From assembly GCA_964487745.1 (NCBI GenBank), contig CAZASG010000010.1:35755-99754 (forward strand): a stretch of 64,000 nucleotides of DNA, in the 5' to 3' direction. A model generated the notes under the pieces. The model saw only the letters and a program-made list of their open reading frames with translations. It ran no database searches and was not told where the DNA came from. Shown here piece by piece: positions 59,057 through 64,000 of the stretch. The position numbers were made by a program, and so were the translations under genes. This stretch comes from Desulfolinea sp964487745 (GTDB lineage: Bacteria > Chloroflexota > Anaerolineae > Anaerolineales > Villigracilaceae). Each line of letters begins with the position of its first letter. Position 1 is the first letter of the stretch.

Positions 59057-60058
59057 ATGATAAACAATAATTCAACAACCACGATGGATGAAGTTCTTGC
59101 CTTGACAAGGAAATTTACTGTTCCCTCGCTAATGGATGATATTGCAAATACCACATTGCCAAGCATCTTGAATGAATTTATAGAAAGATACGAAAAAATC
59201 GGGGGTGAGCGTAAGGCTTTCTTATGGAAATGGGTATATCAGAACTTGCATTACTATACGCTTTCCTCAGTGCCCTCAAGTGAAAAAGAAAATGTGATTA
59301 CCTTGAAAACGTTGTTGACCATTTTTGTTGCTATTTTCGATGACATAGCAGATGTTGACAAAGATGTAACGGCAATCTATGAATTGCAAAAGGTGCCTCA
59401 TCATGTCGAGCAAGTGGATATGAGTACAATTTCAGAAAAGAACAGACCATTATTTGCATTGTCGTTGGATATCTGGCGATATTTCATCACTGCAATTCGC
59501 GAGTACCCTCGATTTTCTTACTTTGAAGATATGTTCTTTTTTGATATAAAACAGATGACTAATTCATTTCTTTACGCTTGTATCGTCAACCAAAAACCTT
59601 CTTTGATGAGCTACAGCGAATCGGACAATTACGGCTCGCATAATATGATGATGATCATCTATTGCGATGTAGATCTGATAGCATCAGAAAATATAAAACA
59701 TGAAGAGGTGCCGCGCTTAAGAGAAATTTTCTGGCGAGGGCAAAAAATGGGACGTATTGGCAATTGGTTGACAACCTGGAAAAGAGAAATCAAGGATAAC
59801 GATTTTAGCTCAGGTATATTTGCTTATCATGCCGTCAACCATGAATTTCCCTCGTTAGCGTCATTTCAACATAAAAATGCCATTGAGCAATCCATAGACA
59901 ACTCTGGAGCTGAAGAGCACTTTTTCTCGGAATGGCGCAGGTATTATACAGAGATTGAAACGCTGGGGCAATCTGTACATTCCGTAGATGTCGGCCACTA
60001 TTTATTTGCTCTTGAAAACCTCTTGCAAAATCATATTCTTAGTTCTGGTCTAAAATGA
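59057..60058 (+). CDS. Class I terpene synthase-like protein, divergent
   Basis: The 333-residue protein is all-helical. It has D95-D96-I-A-D99 (DDxxD) and, 141 residues later, N236-W-L-T-T240-W-K-R-E244, matching the NSE motif (N-x3-S/T-x3-E). This spacing and the length are those of bacterial class I terpene synthases, which ionise prenyl diphosphates with three Mg ions. By eye, the pyrophosphate-sensor Arg expected about 46 residues before the NSE motif falls at SESDNYGS, where there is no Arg, and the usual C-terminal RY reads HY (GHYLFAL). It could therefore be a divergent or altered enzyme. No P450 or prenyltransferase lies beside it. The Shine-Dalgarno is weak. Confidence 0.65.
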   Translation: MINNNSTTTMDEVLALTRKFTVPSLMDDIANTTLPSILNEFIERYEKIGGERKAFLWKWVYQNLHYYTLSSVPSSEKENVITLKTLLTIFVAIFDDIADVDKDVTAIYELQKVPHHVEQVDMSTISEKNRPLFALSLDIWRYFITAIREYPRFSYFEDMFFFDIKQMTNSFLYACIVNQKPSLMSYSESDNYGSHNMMMIIYCDVDLIASENIKHEEVPRLREIFWRGQKMGRIGNWLTTWKREIKDNDFSSGIFAYHAVNHEFPSLASFQHKNAIEQSIDNSGAEEHFFSEWRRYYTEIETLGQSVHSVDVGHYLFALENLLQNHILSSGLK

Positions 60059-60175
60059 AAAATGGGTAGCTATCCAGCCGTGAGTAATGTGAGCCTGCGT
60101 TACCCTTTCAAAATTTTTACATTCCTCCAATATTTTTCCAGTAGAATCAGCCATAGAAATTTCACAGGAGGCATT

Positions 60176-62020
60176 ATGTCTGATTCTCAAACCTTCAACT
60201 TCAAAGCTGAAACCAAGCAACTTCTTGATATCCTGATCCATTCCCTTTACAAGGATCGGGAAGTATTTTTGCGCGAGTTGCTCTCAAACGCATCCGACGC
60301 GCTCAACCGCGTCCACTTTGAGATGCTGACCAACCAGAACGTTCTCGATCCCGAAGTGGATTTGCAGATCCGTATTACGGCGGATAAAGACGAGCGGATA
60401 CTGACCATTCAGGATACGGGCATCGGGATGACAAAGGACGAGATCATCGAGAATCTCGGGACCATTGCCCAATCCGGTGCGCGGAATTTTATCGAAGCCA
60501 CACGCGATACCGAAGTTGATATCGCTAAAGTGATCGGACAGTTCGGCGTTGGATTTTATTCCGTTTTCATGGCTGCCGAATGGGTGCGAGTCACATCCCG
60601 CTCGTATAAGCCGCGTGCCAAAGCCGTCACATGGTATGCCACAGGCGAAGATAATTTCGAAGTCAGCCCTGCTGAAATGAAGGAGCGTGGCACAAAGATT
60701 GAGATCAAGTTGAAAGAAGATGCAGCTGAATTTGCTGAAGAGCATCGCATCAATGCGGTCATCAAAAAGCATTCTGATTACATCGGTTTCCCGATCTATG
60801 TCGGCGATGGGGAAGAGCAGGTCAACAAACAGACCTCGCTCTGGCGCACCGCTCGTAATGAGATCACCGATGAGCAGTATAAAGATTTTTACACTCAGAT
60901 GACAATGGAATTTGAAGAGCCGCAGCTGCGTATCCACGCTGTGACCGATGCACCTGTCCAGCTTTATGCGCTGCTCTATATCCCCTCCAAAGCCGAGCGC
61001 GGCATGTTCTCCCTGCGTAAGGAAGATGGGCTCAAACTCTACTCGCGTAATATCCTGATCGACGAATATAACAAAGACCTGTTACCTGAATATCTGCGCT
61101 TTGTGCAGGGCGTGGTCGACTCGGAAGATTTGCCGCTGAACGTCTCACGTGAGACAGTTCAGGCGAGTGGCTTTATCCCCAAGTTAAAGAAGATCGTCAC
61201 CGGGCAGGTCATGCGCGAGTTGGGGAATATCGCGAAAAAGGATGCCGAGAAGTACATTGCCTTTTGGGAAGAGTTCGGCGTTTTCCTGAAACAGGGCATC
61301 GCCGCCGAGCCGCTGGAAACCGAAAAAGTACAGCCCTTGCTGCGCTTCAAGACCAATCAAAATCCCGATAGCTGGTCCTCGCTGGATGAATACATTGAGC
61401 GAATGCAGGACGAGCAGAAGGAAATCTACTATATCGTCGGCGACGACCCGAATTCGGTTCTGCTCAGTCCGCATCTGGATTACTTCCAATCGCAGGGCAC
61501 GGAAGTTTTGCTGCTGACCGATCCGATGGATTCGTTTATGTTGATGGGTTTGCGCAAGTACAAAGAGCACGAGTTAAAGAATGTCGCGCAGGCAGATGTC
61601 GATACAACGGACGCAGGTGAAAAGGAGAGCGAAGCGGAGAAGATCCCCGAAGATGATTTCTCGACCTTACTCGAATCCTTTAAAGAGATTCTGGGCGAAC
61701 GCGTCACGGATGTCCGCGCCAGCAATCGTCTTTCACAATCAGTTGCGCGTTTGGTCGATCCCGATGATAGTCTTAATCCTGAAATGCAGCGCGTTTATCG
61801 TTATTTGGGGCAGGAGTATGAAGTGCCCAAGAAAATCCTGGAGTTGAACCCCGCGCATTCGATCTTGAAGGGGCTGCTTGATAAGGATGCCGCTCTCCAA
61901 AACGAGATCATCGAGCAAATTTATGATAGCACCTTGCTGATAGAGGGTTTGCACCCCGACCCTTCGAGTATGGCGCCGCGTATTCAAAAATTGATGGAAA
62001 TGGTGCTTTCGCAAAAATAA
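60176..62020 (+). CDS. htpG: Molecular chaperone HtpG (Hsp90)
   Basis: The start at ATG 60176, preceded by AGGAGG, gives 614 residues. The N-terminal GHKL ATPase has ELLSNASDALNRVHFE, DTGIGMTKDEI, LGTIAQSGARNF and GQFGVGFYSVF. The middle domain has the SRETVQ region with its catalytic Arg (LNVSRETVQAS), and the C-terminal dimer domain ends at MVLSQK. This cytosolic ATP-dependent chaperone acts on nearly folded clients. The text upstream has a TAGAAT that might be a -10 box, and no heat-shock operator that I can see. Confidence 0.95.
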   Translation: MSDSQTFNFKAETKQLLDILIHSLYKDREVFLRELLSNASDALNRVHFEMLTNQNVLDPEVDLQIRITADKDERILTIQDTGIGMTKDEIIENLGTIAQSGARNFIEATRDTEVDIAKVIGQFGVGFYSVFMAAEWVRVTSRSYKPRAKAVTWYATGEDNFEVSPAEMKERGTKIEIKLKEDAAEFAEEHRINAVIKKHSDYIGFPIYVGDGEEQVNKQTSLWRTARNEITDEQYKDFYTQMTMEFEEPQLRIHAVTDAPVQLYALLYIPSKAERGMFSLRKEDGLKLYSRNILIDEYNKDLLPEYLRFVQGVVDSEDLPLNVSRETVQASGFIPKLKKIVTGQVMRELGNIAKKDAEKYIAFWEEFGVFLKQGIAAEPLETEKVQPLLRFKTNQNPDSWSSLDEYIERMQDEQKEIYYIVGDDPNSVLLSPHLDYFQSQGTEVLLLTDPMDSFMLMGLRKYKEHELKNVAQADVDTTDAGEKESEAEKIPEDDFSTLLESFKEILGERVTDVRASNRLSQSVARLVDPDDSLNPEMQRVYRYLGQEYEVPKKILELNPAHSILKGLLDKDAALQNEIIEQIYDSTLLIEGLHPDPSSMAPRIQKLMEMVLSQK

Positions 62021-62091
62021 TGCAACTTTTTGACGTGAAAATGTTCTAAAGAAGTGGATAATTTATTCACTTTTCATAAGGAGAAAAAATC

Positions 62092-62289
62092 ATGAAACAG
62101 AATATGGGTAATACCGACCGCACCATTCGCATCGTTGTTGCATTGATCTTCGCCGTTCTTTATTTCACGGGCGTTGTTGGCGGTACTTTGGGCATTGTTT
62201 TGCTTGTTTTGGCAGTTGTTTTTGCCGCGACCAGCTTTATGAAATTCTGCCCGCTTTACCTCCCCTTCAAAATTTCGACCAAGAAATAA
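62092..62289 (+). CDS. DUF2892 family small membrane protein
   Basis: The 65-residue protein starts MKQNMGNTDRTIRIVVALI and has two membrane helices, about 12-30 and 32-50, then KFCPLYLPFKIST. This is the DUF2892 pattern, related to the membrane part of YgaP-type rhodaneses. The Cys in FCPLY is the conserved position. The function is unknown; links to sulfur chemistry have been suggested for relatives. It has an AAGGAG site and is followed by a strong bidirectional terminator. Confidence 0.88.
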   Translation: MKQNMGNTDRTIRIVVALIFAVLYFTGVVGGTLGIVLLVLAVVFAATSFMKFCPLYLPFKISTKK

Positions 62290-62302
62290 TTTCAGACGAG
62301 TT

Positions 62303-62341
62303 AGCAAAAAAGTGTGGATAAAATATCCACGCTTTTTTGCT
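62303..62341. terminator. Bidirectional terminator
   Basis: An 18-bp stem (62303-62320 with 62324-62341, one G-T pair) with loop AAA has A6 and T6 runs inside the stem. It can end the DUF2892 gene from the left and the membrane-protein gene from the right. Confidence 0.85.
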
Positions 62342-62363
62342 TTAAGTACAGGGAAATCTGAAT

Positions 62364-63719
62364 TTATTCTTCAGTTTTTTCTTCATTTACCTCTTCGGTT
62401 TTCTTTTTTCTGAAGACAAATGCCAACACCAGCGCGAGCAGCCCTGCACCGAGAATAATGAATGATTGCATCATCATCGGCGCTGAGACCATGGCTAGTA
62501 AGCTATTATAGAATGATTTGACAGGTGCATTCAGATATTCTGGCAGACCTTGTCCGATCATCGGGGCGATAAATTCCCAAAGCATATCTTTGGGAGCAAA
62601 GTTTGCTCCAAGTAGAATGCCGCCTGCTAAAAGAAGAGGCACACCGAGCCAGCTAAAGAAACCTTTGAATTTATCGGAACCGATCAATGCCGCGATCAGC
62701 AAGAGAGCTAAGGCAGCCATCCAGCCATATTTTGCAGCCAAGTGCCCTTGTTCGGTATATTTTTTGACCGAGGCAAGTTGATCCATGGGTAAATTTGTAA
62801 AGGATGCGAGATCAATTTCATCCGGGTAAGCGCCCATGGAAGATGTGATCGCATTTGTGAACATAGGGCTTAGTTTTTGGGTGAGAATATTATTCCCGTT
62901 AGCTGATGCATCACATAAGGGCAGAGTTGTACTGCCTGTTCTGCTCGTTGTCAGGGTCAAAGTTGATTGAAGGTAATCAGGCTGATATTCTGTGTCATCT
63001 TCAAATTTGCAGATGATCTCTGAAGCAGGCGCGAGCGTCGCGCCAATGATTCCTGAACAACTTGGCTTCGACAGGTTCGATGCAAGCTTCACGTCGCCCA
63101 ATTCGGCGATATAAATATTATCCAACGTATATTCCAGATATTGATTGGGATTGATGATCTTTAATTCGTAAATGGTAGTCAGGCTTGAATACAGATCGCT
63201 TAGGGAAATCTCCCCGCTTGGCTCAACAGGTTCAAGCCTTTCCATTTCTTCCGAAGAACAATCTTCCTGTGCTGCGAGCACAATATCCACAATATCCTGA
63301 GTATTGGCATTCGCATTGTTTTTTAATGGCTGCATGTCGACCATGATCTCGGGGCTGGTACTATCAGAATCTAACCACGCAAAAAGGTCTGAGAGAACGC
63401 TATGTGTTGTTGTTGAAGCCCAGGTAGAAATGCCGAGTGCGTCAACCGCCTTGTCCCACCCTTCATCACTTAATGGGTCCAATAATCCACCGATCTCGTT
63501 GCCAAAAGTCTCATCCTCGCTTGGTAACCCCGAAGCTACCATCGGCTGAATTACATTTCTCAACACCTCCGATGTGAGAAAATGCTCGTCGACCAGACTT
63601 GAAACCTTATCGGGAGAAAAAAAGACCTGTTCCGCATTTTTCAAAATTAGCGAAACAGGTAAAACTAAAATCACGATCAATACCAGAAGAATGGCAAACA
63701 GTTTGCGAACGAACTTCAT
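62364..63719 (-). CDS. Hypothetical membrane protein with extracytoplasmic domain
   Basis: The start at ATG 63719, preceded by GGAGGAGGT, gives 451 residues. A membrane helix at about 7-26 is followed by an outside domain to about residue 340 that has several cysteines (EDCSSEE, KPSCSGI, EIICKF, LPLCDAS). Three helices come after (WMAALALLLIAALIG, SWLGVPLLLAGGILLGA, SFIILGAGLLALVLAFV), and an acidic-basic tail ends EEVNEEKTEE. I do not recognise the family. The early region VSSLVDEHFLTSEVLRNVIQ resembles a helical bundle. It seems to be a single gene. Confidence 0.75.
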   Translation of the reverse strand: MKFVRKLFAILLVLIVILVLPVSLILKNAEQVFFSPDKVSSLVDEHFLTSEVLRNVIQPMVASGLPSEDETFGNEIGGLLDPLSDEGWDKAVDALGISTWASTTTHSVLSDLFAWLDSDSTSPEIMVDMQPLKNNANANTQDIVDIVLAAQEDCSSEEMERLEPVEPSGEISLSDLYSSLTTIYELKIINPNQYLEYTLDNIYIAELGDVKLASNLSKPSCSGIIGATLAPASEIICKFEDDTEYQPDYLQSTLTLTTSRTGSTTLPLCDASANGNNILTQKLSPMFTNAITSSMGAYPDEIDLASFTNLPMDQLASVKKYTEQGHLAAKYGWMAALALLLIAALIGSDKFKGFFSWLGVPLLLAGGILLGANFAPKDMLWEFIAPMIGQGLPEYLNAPVKSFYNSLLAMVSAPMMMQSFIILGAGLLALVLAFVFRKKKTEEVNEEKTEE

Positions 63720-63772
63720 GGTGTACCTCCTCCATTTTGAAAGAACCCCTGTTACATGAAAACCTGGCCAGA

Positions 63773-64000
63773 TTATAGCAGTGATTTTAATATGTTTGTG
63801 AAAGTATCTATATCCTCCTGTGTATTGTAACCCTGTATCGAAAGCCGCAAAAAGGACTGTTCCCTCCAGCGTGTATGTGGGATTTCGATCCGATGGATAT
63901 CGTATAATCGTTTTTGGAGTGTCGCTCCGCCTACAATGGTGGCTCTGAGAGTACTCAAATCCGCAGACAGAGATAAAATGTTGGAATGACTTGTCCATCT
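63773..64000 (-). CDS. Class V aminotransferase, C-terminal part
   Basis: The frame runs open off the right edge, so about 75 C-terminal residues are seen. The ending KRLYDIHRIEIPHTRWREQ, then FLRLSIQGYNTQEDID and a last helix TNILKSLL, is the C-terminal domain of PLP-dependent class V aminotransferases such as isopenicillin-N-epimerase-like or cysteine desulfurase-like proteins. The Arg in the LRLS strand binds the substrate carboxylate in this fold type. The active-site lysine would lie outside the window, so the reaction cannot be named. Confidence 0.75.
   Translation of the reverse strand, partial: RWTSHSNILSLSADLSTLRATIVGGATLQKRLYDIHRIEIPHTRWREQSFLRLSIQGYNTQEDIDTFTNILKSLL

Noticed and set aside
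1..64000. CRISPR array, rRNA genes, prophage or insertion-sequence transposase
   Set aside because: No regularly spaced direct repeats, no rRNA sequence and no transposase, integrase or phage structural gene were found by eye.

Overview
The window reads as a chromosomal segment of a Chloroflexota bacterium, most likely class Anaerolineae (inference, no rRNA marker is present). The grounds are a DUF2298 ('Chlor_Arch_YYY') membrane protein, a DUF6754/MutL-like operon of a kind I know from Chloroflexi, a tandem DnaC-like helicase loader next to dnaD and dnaB, T-box and attenuator control of amino-acid genes, and many Thr/Pro-linked lipoproteins. Base composition is moderate in the housekeeping parts and clearly more AT-rich at about 36.9-38.1 kb and 42.9-54.5 kb, which look like accessory DNA.

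Layout. 0-0.8 kb: end of phoU and a thioredoxin-type arsenate reductase. 0.8-3.7 kb: a Tat-exported DUF1501/DUF1800 pair (minus). 3.8-7.7 kb: a replication block on the minus strand (nuclease-like BFN protein, dnaB, dnaD-like, double-ATPase dnaC-like). 7.8-8.6 kb: tRNA-Pro(GGG) and a lipoprotein. 8.7-20.9 kb: one long minus-strand branched-chain amino-acid operon, ilvD-ilvB-ilvN-ilvC-leuA-(95 aa)-leuC-leuD-cimA-leuB. Its leader has a consensus promoter, a Leu/Ile/Val-rich leader peptide, and mutually exclusive antiterminator and terminator helices. 21.1-29.9 kb: an eight-gene plus-strand operon encoding membrane proteins, a zinc-ribbon protein with about 16 LPDW-type motifs, a MutL-like ASKHA ATPase and a protein with an LSDTG tail. 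This is my first candidate for an undescribed system.

30-36.9 kb: DUF2298 and DUF952 genes, a DEAD-box helicase with a long leader, a nitroreductase, a CPBP protease and a small membrane protein. 37-38.1 kb: an AT-rich pair with a ClpP-fold serine protease (SDH_sah type). 38.1-42.7 kb: a Phe T-box leader, pheS, an inserted S23-type four-helix-bundle gene, and pheT. 42.9-46 kb: a two-gene cassette of a small helical protein and an NB-ARC/TPR STAND ATPase, my second candidate system. 46-54.5 kb: one 2834-residue secreted mosaic protein with a C25-like (gingipain-type) protease domain. 54.6-57.6 kb: rnhA, a solute-binding lipoprotein and a site-2 protease in an overlapping operon. 57.8 kb: tRNA-Sec (anticodon UCA). 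58-64 kb: a metzincin lipoprotein, a divergent class I terpene synthase, htpG, a DUF2892 protein, a membrane protein and the end of a class V aminotransferase.

All calls were made by reading the sequence and translations by eye. No database search or structure prediction was run, and residue alignments to known families are from memory.
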